Part shown: piece by piece, positions 7,586-16,987 of the stretch
Layout of the letters: the number at the start of each line of letters is the position of its first letter
How positions within the stretch are numbered: the first letter of the stretch is position 1
DNA from: Lutibacter sp. Hel_I_33_5
GTDB lineage: Bacteria > Bacteroidota > Bacteroidia > Flavobacteriales > Flavobacteriaceae
Direction: 5' to 3'
Length of the DNA stretch: 64,000 nucleotides
NCBI RefSeq assembly: GCF_007827455.1
Contig: NZ_VISM01000001.1
Coordinates: 2,519,501 to 2,583,500 of the forward strand
Notes under the pieces: model-generated
Told to the model about the DNA's origin: nothing
Database searches by the model: none
The model's input: only the letters and a program-made list of their open reading frames with translations
Made by a program: the position numbers and the translations under genes

Positions 7586-9844
7586 TTAATTTTTAATAAT
7601 AACTTTTGTGGTTAATTTTCCATTCTCAGTAATTAAATATGCTAGATAAATTGCAGTTTTTAAGCCAGGTAATTTAAAGTTATTTATATCGTTAGCTTTA
7701 AAGTCACTCTGGAATACTAATTTACCTAAAAGGTTATATAACTTAATAGTCGCATTGCCTCTTTTTAAACCAGCAATTGTGATGTTCTTGGTTTTACTGA
7801 TGAAGATATTTACATTTCTTTCATCATAATTACTTATGTCTAAAATCTGTGAAGTTGTATGTAAATAAAAGCGACCAATACCATTTATCTTTTCAGAAAT
7901 ATTTGTTTGATACGTAGTGTTTACATTATTTAAATTAGTAAATATATTTTCAACTTTATCTTCTAAATAAACATTGATACTGTTTGGTACGTTAGCAATA
8001 TTTGCAGAAAAAGTAAGTTGTTTTCCTTTATCAGCATTAATTCCAATTGGAATAATTTGGTTCTCATAGTTTTTAGGTAATGTTTGTTGCATAAAATTGA
8101 TGTCATTACTGTTATCAACCAAACGTGTATACAAATTAAAGATCGTTTTTTCTCCCGTGAAAGTACCAATGTCAAACCTTGGATCTAAACCTGTTGTTGT
8201 GTTTTTGTCATACTTAATTTCTGTGGTACATATTTTGCTACCATCTGTCATCGATAAAATAATTTTTTCTGTGTTATTTCTGTAAAAAGTAATACCAGTT
8301 TGATGACTAAGTTGAGTTTTATTAAATGCTACATTGGTAGATACAGCATTTGAGTTTACAAAAAAACCTTGCCCTGTATGGATATAACCAGATGTAAGAG
8401 CTTGGTACTTCATTCCGTCCCAAACATATACGGCTTCGTGTGAATTATTTAATGGTGTTGCGTTTTCAGATAAGAAAGTTTCAATATTTAAATAGGCTGG
8501 AAAAGGATTTCCAACTAAATTCCACTTATTTTCTCCTGATAATCCTTCTTGTGCTGTTGTGATTACTTTTTTGATATTAGTGGTAGGTATAGTCCCAGTA
8601 AAACTATACTCTCCAATTCCTGTTCTCTTTAAAGAATATCCTTGCCCTTGATTAAAGGTTGTAGCAATTCCACCAGTTTGAAAATAATTCCAGTTGCCAT
8701 TTGCGTCTGTTGTATTATCATAAATACCTATTGCATTGTTATTATTAGTGCCTGTAGTATTAATTGAATTTGTAGAAACCCAAGAATCATCATATTGTTC
8801 TCCTGTAACTGGTGAAGAAACTAAATGCCAATTTGTGTCATTTACACTCACATTATAAGTAACTTCTCCAGTAGAAGTACCATGAATAATTAAAGACCCA
8901 CCACTTTTTATTGATAGATTTCCTATAATAGCTAATTTACCATTTATAGATAAAGAATTAGTAGTGTTAATGGTAAGTAATTCACCAGATTCAATAGTTA
9001 AATTTCCTGCGTTTGCAGTTGTGCCTGAATTAATTATTGGTGAAGTTGTTACATCAGGAATAGTAACTAAAGATGAAGAAGTTGGAATTCCATTACTCCA
9101 ATTATCTGCTAAATTCCAAACCGAACTAGTTGATCCATCCCAAGTAGTTGCAGATGTGGTAAATGCTTCTCTGGAAATAGGTAATGTATCTTCACCTAAA
9201 CCTGTATTATGTGTCCAATTATTTTTATCAACTAGTATTGATAAATAATTTGAATATGGATTTACTTGATTTGATCTAGATCCGCTAAAAAAGCCTCCGT
9301 CTGGACTTGTTACTGGATTAAACTCTAAAAAATCGTTACCAATTGCTAAGTCAGTTCCTCCTAAACCTGTACCAGTTAAGTCAGTTGTAACTGCTCCATT
9401 TTTAATTCCTGTTAAGAATAATGTAGGGTTGTCTTTATCAGTTCCAATATAAGCAAACAGCGTTTCACCTGATGCTAGCAAATTAATGTTTTCAAGGCTC
9501 GTTAATGTTCCAATTGAAGATCCATAATGTGTATTACTACTATTATCAATATCATTAAAAGTGATAATAGCACCAGCTTTAATTATTGATGTTCCAGAAT
9601 TCCAACTTAAAAATCCATCAGAACCAGTTTCTGTAAATTTAGGATTTGGTAGGGCAGCTTCGTCCCATTCGTAATCTGTAAAATAAATTGTAGTGTTGGG
9701 GGCAATATCTGCAAGTGTAACAATTGCAAAATCATCATCTCCATCTACATTGATGGCTGTGAATGCAATACTTCCTCTTGTTTGTGATTGTGTAAAATAA
9801 TGGCATAGGATTGCCACTATCAGCAAAATGTGATTCTTTTTCAT
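7586..9844 (-). CDS. T9SS cargo protein, multi-domain surface protein
   Basis: 752 residues. Signal peptide ending in TQSQ near residue 20. The N-terminal ~220 residues (GSIAFTAINVDGDDDFAIVTL, NTTIYFTDYEW) form a domain I have seen only in secreted Bacteroidota proteins and cannot name with certainty. From about residue 235 (TTWDGSTSSVWNLADNWSNG) the protein is homologous to the C-terminal part of the protein at 906-3521. It ends in a type A T9SS sorting tail (IKLYNLLGKLVFQSDF...GKLTTKVIIKN). So the two cargo proteins share a back half but carry different front domains. The precursor-like peptide gene follows 14 nt after its stop; trkH is upstream on the same strand with 69 bp between. Confidence 0.87.
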   Translation of the reverse strand: MKKNHILLIVAILCHYFTQSQTRGSIAFTAINVDGDDDFAIVTLADIAPNTTIYFTDYEWDEAALPNPKFTETGSDGFLSWNSGTSIIKAGAIITFNDIDNSSNTHYGSSIGTLTSLENINLLASGETLFAYIGTDKDNPTLFLTGIKNGAVTTDLTGTGLGGTDLAIGNDFLEFNPVTSPDGGFFSGSRSNQVNPYSNYLSILVDKNNWTHNTGLGEDTLPISREAFTTSATTWDGSTSSVWNLADNWSNGIPTSSSLVTIPDVTTSPIINSGTTANAGNLTIESGELLTINTTNSLSINGKLAIIGNLSIKSGGSLIIHGTSTGEVTYNVSVNDTNWHLVSSPVTGEQYDDSWVSTNSINTTGTNNNNAIGIYDNTTDANGNWNYFQTGGIATTFNQGQGYSLKRTGIGEYSFTGTIPTTNIKKVITTAQEGLSGENKWNLVGNPFPAYLNIETFLSENATPLNNSHEAVYVWDGMKYQALTSGYIHTGQGFFVNSNAVSTNVAFNKTQLSHQTGITFYRNNTEKIILSMTDGSKICTTEIKYDKNTTTGLDPRFDIGTFTGEKTIFNLYTRLVDNSNDINFMQQTLPKNYENQIIPIGINADKGKQLTFSANIANVPNSINVYLEDKVENIFTNLNNVNTTYQTNISEKINGIGRFYLHTTSQILDISNYDERNVNIFISKTKNITIAGLKRGNATIKLYNLLGKLVFQSDFKANDINNFKLPGLKTAIYLAYLITENGKLTTKVIIKN

Positions 9845-9913
9845 AGTAAATAGCTTTTTCTTTTACTATAAATATAGTGAAAATATAATTAATTAAAATT
9901 CAAGAGATTATAG

Positions 9914-11413
9914 TTAGTTTTTTCTCCAGAAAAAAGGTGTAAAAAGTATTAAAACGGTAAATAATTCTAAACGACCAATTAACATTAAAAAAGAACAAAA
10001 CCATTTTGCTCCAGATGTTAAATGATTGAAATTATCTACAGGACTTACCGAGCCAATTGCAGGTCCAATATTTCCTAAAGAAGATGCTGCTGCACCCAAG
10101 GCAGACATAAAGTCTAATCCTAAAAACGTTAGTATTACAGACGAGATTATAAATATGAGCATGTAAATAATAAAGAAGGATAATATGTTAAAAACAATAT
10201 TCTGCCCTACAGCTTTAGTATCATATCTAACAGGTATAATTGCATTGGGATGTAATGCTTTTTTAAACTCTAGAAAACTGTTTTTTAACATTACAATATG
10301 TCGAACAATTTTAATTCCTCCACTCGTAGAACCTGCAGATCCTCCAACAAAAAACAATGCAAAGAAAATTCCTGTTGCAAAGAAACTCCACATTGTAAAG
10401 TCAGCACTTACAAAACCAGTAGTAGTTATTATCGATGTAACTTGAAATAATGCATGACGTATGGCGCTTTCTGTTTTACCAAAAACCATCGGATGCCCAA
10501 TAGTTGATTGTAAATTTGGATCTTGAAAAAAGAATATAATTACAGCAATAATCGCACTGATACCAAGTATACCAAATAGGTAATATCTAAATTCTTCGCT
10601 TTCTATCATCTTTTTTACTTTTCCTTTTAAAGCAAAGTAGGTAAGTACAAAGTTTGTCCCTGCTACCAGCATAAAAAAGATGACAATATATTGTACAAAA
10701 GGAAGTCCGTTATAAAATGCTAAACTTGAGTTTTTGGTTGAAAATCCACCGGTACTAACTGTTGCCATTGCATGATTTATAGCATCAAACCAAGTCATAC
10801 CAGCAAGTTTAAGTAAGAAAAATTCTGCAAACGTTAATGTCACATAAATTAACCATAGTCTTTTAGCAGTGTCTGTAATTCTAGGATGTAATTTGTCTGC
10901 TGAGGGACCAGGTGCTTCGGCCATAAATAATTGCATTCCTCCAATACCCAATAAAGGTAAGATAGCAATGGTTAATACAATAATTCCCATACCACCTATC
11001 CAATGAGTTGCGCTACGCCAAAATAAAATTCCTTTTGGCATGGCTTCAATATCTGTTAAAATTGATGATCCAGTTGTTGAATATCCAGAGATTGTTTCAA
11101 AAAAAGCATTCGTAAAATTCGGTATTGAACCAGAAAGTAAATATGGTAACATTCCTGTGAAAGAAAGTGTAAGCCACCCAAGTGTTACAATTAAGTATCC
11201 TTCTTTTTTCTGAATGTTTGTATTTGTTGGTTTGTTAAAAAAATAGAGGAGAAGTCCAATAAAAATAGTAATGATTCCTGCGTTTAAAATTCCCCAAACA
11301 GCTTCTTCATCATTAAACAAGCTAAATGGAACAGCAATGAACATAAAAATACCATTCAATACTGCAGTTAAGCCAAGAAATCTATAAATAATCTTTAGGT
11401 TAAGATTGTTCAT
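9914..11413 (-). CDS. trkH: TrkH-family potassium channel subunit
   Basis: 499 residues, a polytopic membrane protein with about ten hydrophobic helices. It shows the four selectivity-filter loops of the Trk/Ktr/HKT superfamily: ISGYSTTGSS, ATVSTGGFST, SIITTTGFVS and SLGNIGPAIG. It forms the inner-membrane K+ translocating dimer, gated by the cytoplasmic TrkA protein encoded just upstream (1 nt between trkA stop and trkH start), so the two form one operon. Length is typical for TrkH. Confidence 0.95.
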   Translation of the reverse strand: MNNLNLKIIYRFLGLTAVLNGIFMFIAVPFSLFNDEEAVWGILNAGIITIFIGLLLYFFNKPTNTNIQKKEGYLIVTLGWLTLSFTGMLPYLLSGSIPNFTNAFFETISGYSTTGSSILTDIEAMPKGILFWRSATHWIGGMGIIVLTIAILPLLGIGGMQLFMAEAPGPSADKLHPRITDTAKRLWLIYVTLTFAEFFLLKLAGMTWFDAINHAMATVSTGGFSTKNSSLAFYNGLPFVQYIVIFFMLVAGTNFVLTYFALKGKVKKMIESEEFRYYLFGILGISAIIAVIIFFFQDPNLQSTIGHPMVFGKTESAIRHALFQVTSIITTTGFVSADFTMWSFFATGIFFALFFVGGSAGSTSGGIKIVRHIVMLKNSFLEFKKALHPNAIIPVRYDTKAVGQNIVFNILSFFIIYMLIFIISSVILTFLGLDFMSALGAAASSLGNIGPAIGSVSPVDNFNHLTSGAKWFCSFLMLIGRLELFTVLILFTPFFWRKN

Positions 11414-11414
11414 C

Positions 11415-12761
11415 TTAGTTAAATAATTCTTCTACTATTGATATTGCTTCTGGTAAGCAAAAAACAATGGCTTTATCGCCACTTTGTATTTGAAAATCAC
11501 CAAAAGACATATGTGCTTGTCCATCTCTTATAATTCCTCCAAAAACAGCTTCTCTAGGAAAACGAAGTTCTCTAATAGGTTTTTCGGTAACTTTTGCGCC
11601 TGGCTGAACTTCAAATTCAAAAACTTCAGCATCAATATTGTGTAGATTTGCTAATGCAAGAATTTCTCCTTTTCTAATATGTTTAAAAATATTACTTGCA
11701 GCAATTAATTTTTTATTGATAAGTGTGTCAATTCCTATAGTTTGAGAAATATTGATATAATCCATATTTTCAACCAAAGCAACGGTCTTTTTTACACCTT
11801 TAGATTTTGCAACTAAACAAGACATAATATTAGTTTCAGAATCTCCAGTCACTGCAATAAAAGCATCCATTTCTCTAATATTCTCTTCTTCTAAAAGTTC
11901 AATATCACGTCCGTCACCTTGTATTATTAATGCATGATTGAGTTCTTCTGCAAGTGTATTTGCTTTTTCTTTATTTTTTTCAATTAATTTTACTTTGTAA
12001 TTTTCTTTACAAAGGTTTCTTGTAGTTTTAGTACCGATACTACTTCCACCAAGAATCATTACATTTTTAATTTTAATGTGTTCTTGACCTACGATTGGGT
12101 ATAATTTATCGATACTATGTTTTGGAACTGAAAAATAAACCTGATCTTTTACTTTATAAACTGAGTCTCCACGTGGAATAATAGTTTGAGCAATTCCTTC
12201 TCTTTTTATTGCAATGGTAATAAAATCTACCGTCGAAAATTTTTCTTTGGCTTCTTTAACTGTTAAATCAACTAAGGGTGATTTGTAAGTAAGTGATGTT
12301 CCCATCACATTAAAAAGACCATTTTCAAAAGCAACTGTATCATTAAATGAAGATTGATTAAGTAACATTTTTATTTCATCAGCAGCTAATTCTTCTGGGG
12401 AAATCATAAAATCTACACCATATTCTTCAAAATTAATATGATCGTTTTTTAAAAATTCTTGATTTTTAATTCGTGCAATTGTTTTTTTTGCGCCAAGTGC
12501 TTTACCAATTACCGAAATAGTAAAATTTGTGTTTTGACTATCAGTAACCGCTAATAGTAAATCTGCAGAATCTATGCCAATTTCATTCAATAATTTAATT
12601 GAAGTGGCATCTCCTTTTTTTGTAATTACATCTAAATGATTATTGATGTAGTTTAGCTTCTCTCCATCAAAATCTATAATGTACGTATCTTGGGACTCGT
12701 ACGAAAGTAGTTTAGCTAAGTGGAAACCTACATCTCCAGCTCCAGCTATTATAATTTTCAT
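11415..12761 (-). CDS. trkA: Trk potassium uptake regulator TrkA (two RCK domains)
   Basis: 448 residues from the ATG at 12759-12761; the frame extends to 12857, but only this start gives the standard beginning MKIIIAGAGDVGFHLAK. It has two RCK units, each with a Rossmann motif (GAGDVG near the start, GGSSIG around residue 230) and a TrkA-C domain (PRGDSVYKVKDQVYF; FGDFQIQSGDKAIVF). It binds NAD(H)/nucleotides and gates TrkH. Divergent from radC with a 115-bp gap. Confidence 0.95.
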   Translation of the reverse strand: MKIIIAGAGDVGFHLAKLLSYESQDTYIIDFDGEKLNYINNHLDVITKKGDATSIKLLNEIGIDSADLLLAVTDSQNTNFTISVIGKALGAKKTIARIKNQEFLKNDHINFEEYGVDFMISPEELAADEIKMLLNQSSFNDTVAFENGLFNVMGTSLTYKSPLVDLTVKEAKEKFSTVDFITIAIKREGIAQTIIPRGDSVYKVKDQVYFSVPKHSIDKLYPIVGQEHIKIKNVMILGGSSIGTKTTRNLCKENYKVKLIEKNKEKANTLAEELNHALIIQGDGRDIELLEEENIREMDAFIAVTGDSETNIMSCLVAKSKGVKKTVALVENMDYINISQTIGIDTLINKKLIAASNIFKHIRKGEILALANLHNIDAEVFEFEVQPGAKVTEKPIRELRFPREAVFGGIIRDGQAHMSFGDFQIQSGDKAIVFCLPEAISIVEELFN

Positions 12762-12876
12762 ATTAAAAATATAGAAATAGTACGCAAAGATAGAAGTCTT
12801 TATCAGTATCTGCAAAAAAAGAAACTGTTTTAAGTAATTAAATTGGTTTTTGTACATTTATAAAAAAAGAACTGCT

Positions 12877-13563
12877 ATGAATAATATCTCGATTAAATCT
12901 TGGGCTTTAGATGATAGGCCAAGAGAAAAATTATTATCTAAAGGAAAAATAAATTTATCTGATACTGAGTTAATTGCAATTCTAATTGGCTCTGGAAATA
13001 GAGAAGAAAGCGCAGTTGATTTAGCCAAAAGAATTTTACAATCTGTAAATAATAATTTAAATAAACTTGCGAAACTTACTAAAAATGAACTAACAACATT
13101 TAAAGGTATTGGAGAGGTAAAGGCAATTGCAATTATAACGGCTTTAGAATTAGGGAAAAGACATCAGTTTGAAGAGGTGATTAAGTTGACTAAAATTAAT
13201 AGTTCTAATGATGTCTTTAATCTAATGAAACCTTTAATAGGTGATTTAGAACATGAAGAATTTTGGGTTTTATACCTTAATAATGCTAATAAAATTATTG
13301 AGAAACATCAGATAAGTAAAGGTGGCTTAACTGCGACTATTGTTGATGTAAGATTGTTATATAAAAAAGGGTTGGCTCTAGCTGCAGTTGGAATTATTAT
13401 CTGCCATAATCATCCTTCTGGAAAATTGAAACCTAGTAATTCTGATATCGATTTAACAAAGAAAATAAAACTTGCAGGAGAAACCTTAGATATAAAACTA
13501 TTAGATCATTTAATAATTACCGAAAAAGCGTATTTTAGCTTCGCAGACAATGCTACTTTATAG
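12877..13563 (+). CDS. radC: RadC family JAMM-domain protein
   Basis: 228 residues from ATG at 12877; an earlier in-frame TTG (12850) is unlikely. N-terminal helix-hairpin-helix part (FKGIGEVKAIAIITALELGKR) and a C-terminal JAMM/MPN+ metalloprotease-like domain with the zinc motif CHNHPSGKLKPSNSD. RadC proteins are widespread; a role in DNA repair was proposed historically but is not established. Chromosomal, with no phage or mobile context here. Confidence 0.93.
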   Translation: MNNISIKSWALDDRPREKLLSKGKINLSDTELIAILIGSGNREESAVDLAKRILQSVNNNLNKLAKLTKNELTTFKGIGEVKAIAIITALELGKRHQFEEVIKLTKINSSNDVFNLMKPLIGDLEHEEFWVLYLNNANKIIEKHQISKGGLTATIVDVRLLYKKGLALAAVGIIICHNHPSGKLKPSNSDIDLTKKIKLAGETLDIKLLDHLIITEKAYFSFADNATL

Positions 13564-13590
13564 CCATTTTTTTATCTACTAATAGTAACT

Positions 13591-14895
13591 ATGATTTTAA
13601 TTTATACACACAAAATTACTCCTAGAGTTCGGTATATTTTTAAACATATTTTTACAAGAACTTTATTGATCCCTGTTGATTTTACTACAAAAGTAGAAGA
13701 GTTTGTGGCACATAATGGTCCTAAAATTTCCTATACAAGAGTAGCATTGGGGAATGAATTTTTTGTTAAAAGTCACGATTTACTATTTGAACAAGGGGTT
13801 AATGATATTGAAATAAATATTCTTAATTGGGATGAAACGCCCTGTTTTTTTTCAGCAGGAGCAAAATCTACCATACCGTTTGATATTTTTGCTGCAAGTT
13901 TTTATTTAATTAGCAGGTATGAAGAATACTTACCTCATGTAAAAGATATGCATGAGCGTTTTACTTCGGAACAAAGTATCGCTTATAAATATCGCTTTTT
14001 AGAAAAACCCGTCATCGATATTTGGGCATATAAATTGCTAGCTTTTTTAAAAGAAAGGTTTCCTGATTTTGAGTATAAAAAAAGAGAATTTAAATTTGTT
14101 TCTACCATTGATGTAGATAATGCTTTTGCTTATAAGCATAAAAGTATTATTAGGACTTTAGGAGGTTTTACTAAAGATTTTTTCAAATTTAATGTTAGAA
14201 ATTTCTGGGATCGTTTATTAGTGCTTTTAAGTTTGAAAAAAGATCCGTTTAATACGTTTCAAAAAATAATTGATTTAAAAAACGAGTACGATATAAAAAC
14301 TATATTTTTCTTTTTAATAGGCGATTATACAACTTTTGATACTAATGTTTCGGCATCAAAGTCAAAGTATCGATTGTTGATAAAAGAAATGGTAGATTAT
14401 GCTAGAGTAGGATTGCATCCTTCTTATTTTACATTAAAAGATGTGCCGCTTTTAAAGAAAGAAAAAGAACGTTTAGAGAATATTACAAATATGCCAATTA
14501 AACGTTCTCGACAACATTATTTACGATTAAGCTTGCCAGAAACTTATCAAAATTTAATCGATTTAGAGATTACAGAAGATTATTCTATGGGATATGCAAA
14601 TCATGTTGGTTTTAGAGCGAGTACGTGTACACCTTTCTATTTTTACGATTTAGATTTTGAAATTCAGACTCCATTAAAGGTCTTCCCATTTGCTTTAATG
14701 GATACTACTTTAAATGATTATATGAAGCTAACTCCAAAACAATCTTTAGGGAAAATTAGAGATTTAAAAAATGAAGTAAAAGCTATAGATGGGTTGTTTA
14801 TTGCCTTATTCCATAATGAAAGTTTAAGTAATTATTTACGTTGGAAAGGATGGAAGCGTTTGTATGAATCTATGATGAAAATTGTTACTGCTTAA
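13591..14895 (+). CDS. Polysaccharide deacetylase-like family protein
   Basis: 434 residues without an obvious signal peptide. The N-terminal half (ITPRVRYIFKHIFTR, PFDIFAASFYLISRYEEYL) matches the DUF7033-type front domain common in Bacteroidota. The second half is a NodB-like barrel with the metal-site motif STIDVDNAFAYKH, GLHPSYFTLKD for the His motif, and SRQHYLR. It probably removes acetyl groups from a surface glycan or its precursor. It overlaps the next gene by one base (TAATG), so they are co-translated. Confidence 0.8.
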   Translation: MILIYTHKITPRVRYIFKHIFTRTLLIPVDFTTKVEEFVAHNGPKISYTRVALGNEFFVKSHDLLFEQGVNDIEINILNWDETPCFFSAGAKSTIPFDIFAASFYLISRYEEYLPHVKDMHERFTSEQSIAYKYRFLEKPVIDIWAYKLLAFLKERFPDFEYKKREFKFVSTIDVDNAFAYKHKSIIRTLGGFTKDFFKFNVRNFWDRLLVLLSLKKDPFNTFQKIIDLKNEYDIKTIFFFLIGDYTTFDTNVSASKSKYRLLIKEMVDYARVGLHPSYFTLKDVPLLKKEKERLENITNMPIKRSRQHYLRLSLPETYQNLIDLEITEDYSMGYANHVGFRASTCTPFYFYDLDFEIQTPLKVFPFALMDTTLNDYMKLTPKQSLGKIRDLKNEVKAIDGLFIALFHNESLSNYLRWKGWKRLYESMMKIVTA

Positions 14896-15752
14896 TGATA
14901 AATTACATTAAAAGAAAAGACTTAAATGTTAAGAAATATGATGCATGTATAGAAGAATCTATTCAGTCTAGAATTTATGCTTTTTCTTGGTATTTAGATA
15001 TCGTTGCAGATAATTGGGATGTTTTAGTTTTAGATGCTTATGAAGCAGTTATGCCAATTCCTTGGAAGCGTAAATATTTTTTAAAATATAGTACTCAGCC
15101 TTATTTTTGTCAGCAGTTGGGTGTGTTTTCAAAAACTACATTATCCGCAAAACTACAAGTAGATTTTATTAATAGAATTCCTAATTCTTTTCTAAAGGTT
15201 TCTTATCAATTTAATTCAGATAATGTTAATGTATCTAATCATTTTTCGGAAAGAAAAAACTACATCCTTAATTTGTCTGAAGATTATTCGGAATTGAGAA
15301 AGAAATATAAAAAAGACAGAAAATATAGAGTAAATCAATCATTAAGAAATGATTTCGTAATACAAAATATTGAAATAGACAATCTAATAAAAATAGCAAA
15401 AGAGCATTATAAATTTATTGCTTTATTAGATAAGGATTATTTAAAATTAAAAAAATTGATGTATCAAGCTGTAAAAACTAATAATGGATTTTTACTTGGA
15501 GTTAAAGATGCTGGCGGATGTTTTTTTTTAAAGGATAAAAAGAGGTTGATTTATTTGTTCTCTGTTATGACTCCTTTTGGAAAAGAAAAACAAGTTCCAA
15601 GTTTACTATTAGATTCTATTATAAAAGAATATTCTAATTCAAATTACACATTAGATTTTGAAGGCTCTATGATTCCTGGTGTTGAAGCTTTTTATAAAAG
15701 TTTTGGAGCAGAAAAAGAAGATTATTATTTGTTTGAAAAATCTTTCTTGTAA
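14895..15752 (+). CDS. FemAB/GNAT-like acyltransferase-fold protein
   Basis: 285 residues. AFSWYLDIVADNWDVLVLD and PYFCQQLGVFS at the N-terminus and the stretch LRKKYKKDRKYRVNQSLRN fit proteins with duplicated GNAT folds that are annotated as hypothetical or FemAB-like in Flavobacteria. No clear catalytic residue can be assigned. Coupled to the deacetylase-like gene, which suggests work on the same envelope glycan. Its last 28 nt overlap the 3' end of the convergent flippase gene. Confidence 0.65.
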   Translation: MINYIKRKDLNVKKYDACIEESIQSRIYAFSWYLDIVADNWDVLVLDAYEAVMPIPWKRKYFLKYSTQPYFCQQLGVFSKTTLSAKLQVDFINRIPNSFLKVSYQFNSDNVNVSNHFSERKNYILNLSEDYSELRKKYKKDRKYRVNQSLRNDFVIQNIEIDNLIKIAKEHYKFIALLDKDYLKLKKLMYQAVKTNNGFLLGVKDAGGCFFLKDKKRLIYLFSVMTPFGKEKQVPSLLLDSIIKEYSNSNYTLDFEGSMIPGVEAFYKSFGAEKEDYYLFEKSFL

Positions 15753-16987
15753 AGAATGATAAAAAGAATACATGATAAAATTCCAGTAAACCACATTAAA
15801 ATAGCTGAAGTTATTGCCGCGCCTTTTATTCCGTACTCAGGAATTAAATAATAATTACTTATTACGTTTATTATCAATCCTATCGTGGCAATGTAATAAT
15901 TAACATGTGCTTTGCCTATTGAAGATAATAAATTACCAAATAAACCTCTAAAAATAAAGATACCTGAAATTCCGAAAATTAATATTAAAAAAGTATCTGA
16001 ATATTTATCAAAATTTGAATCTATAATTGAAAGGATTTCATTTGAAAATAACCAAGAAGTTAGTATTAAAAGCGAACTAATTAATAAAAATAATAGCATG
16101 TAGCTTTTTATGTAATTTTTTATATATACGCTATCGTATATTTTTTCTGTAAAAGAAACAAAATCAGTATTTATAAATACTCTAGGTAAAAACAATAAAC
16201 TAAAAGGAATTATGGAAACATATCTATAATCAGTAATTAATTCAGAATTTTTTAATAAATACCCGATTAATAAAATATCAATTACAAAAAGTAGTTGAGT
16301 GAGAACGTTTGAAAGGCTTGCAAAAAAACCATATTTCCAAAAAGTAAAATCAGTAATATTTAATTTAATATTTACTTTAAAATTGATATCCAATTTTTTA
16401 AAGAATATAATTGAAGTGATCAAAGGAGTTAATAAAAGTGCAAGTGTGTAACCAATTTCTTTAAAGAAAAAACTAAATAAACAAATACTAATTAGCAATA
16501 GTAAACTGTGAATCAATTCAGTATAAGCATATGATTTGTTATCATGATTTAATCGAAATTGAGCTCTAACTATTTCAAAAATAAAAGAAGGTAGTAGTAT
16601 AAAAGATAAAATTATTAAATAGGTCTGTGTATTTTTAAATTCAAAAGAAAAGAAAAAACTTGCCACTATTATTAAAAAAATTAAAATGAAAGAAGCTAGT
16701 ATTCCTTTTTTTAAAACGTAAATAAATAAACTGTTTTTTTCTTCTGATGTTTTTAATAAAGCTCCATATCTAATTAAACTTTGATGTAAGCCAAAACCGC
16801 AAATAGGAATAATAAATAGAATAAAATTATATGCATATAATACAACTCCCAGTTCTTTATTAGATATGAATTGAAGAACCAATATTGAAGCTAAAAATGA
16901 AATAATCCGCGCAAAAACAGTTGCCATAAAAACGTAACTGCCAGATCTTGTTAAAAAGCTTTTAAGATAAGTTGTTAGTAAATTCAA
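15725..16987 (-). CDS. Oligosaccharide flippase family protein (Wzx-like)
   Basis: 420 residues with about twelve strongly hydrophobic helices, beginning SGSYVFMATVFARIISFLAS, the usual entry helix of MATE/PST polysaccharide exporters. It would move lipid-linked oligosaccharide across the inner membrane. The start at 16987 is a TTG that overlaps the stop of the upstream glycosyltransferase (TTGA), a coupling arrangement; the first internal ATG is 20 codons later at 16927 and would cut into the first helix. Confidence 0.85.
   Translation of the reverse strand: MNLLTTYLKSFLTRSGSYVFMATVFARIISFLASILVLQFISNKELGVVLYAYNFILFIIPICGFGLHQSLIRYGALLKTSEEKNSLFIYVLKKGILASFILIFLIIVASFFFSFEFKNTQTYLIILSFILLPSFIFEIVRAQFRLNHDNKSYAYTELIHSLLLLISICLFSFFFKEIGYTLALLLTPLITSIIFFKKLDINFKVNIKLNITDFTFWKYGFFASLSNVLTQLLFVIDILLIGYLLKNSELITDYRYVSIIPFSLLFLPRVFINTDFVSFTEKIYDSVYIKNYIKSYMLLFLLISSLLILTSWLFSNEILSIIDSNFDKYSDTFLILIFGISGIFIFRGLFGNLLSSIGKAHVNYYIATIGLIINVISNYYLIPEYGIKGAAITSAILMWFTGILSCILFIILYKKDFSNK

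Noticed and set aside
11415..12857. Extended TrkA start at 12857
   Set aside because: The first 32 residues are hydrophobic and not part of the family; the ATG at 12761 gives the canonical Rossmann beginning.
12850..12876. TTG start at 12850 for radC
   Set aside because: The ATG at 12877 gives the standard RadC start; the extra residues are not conserved in the family.
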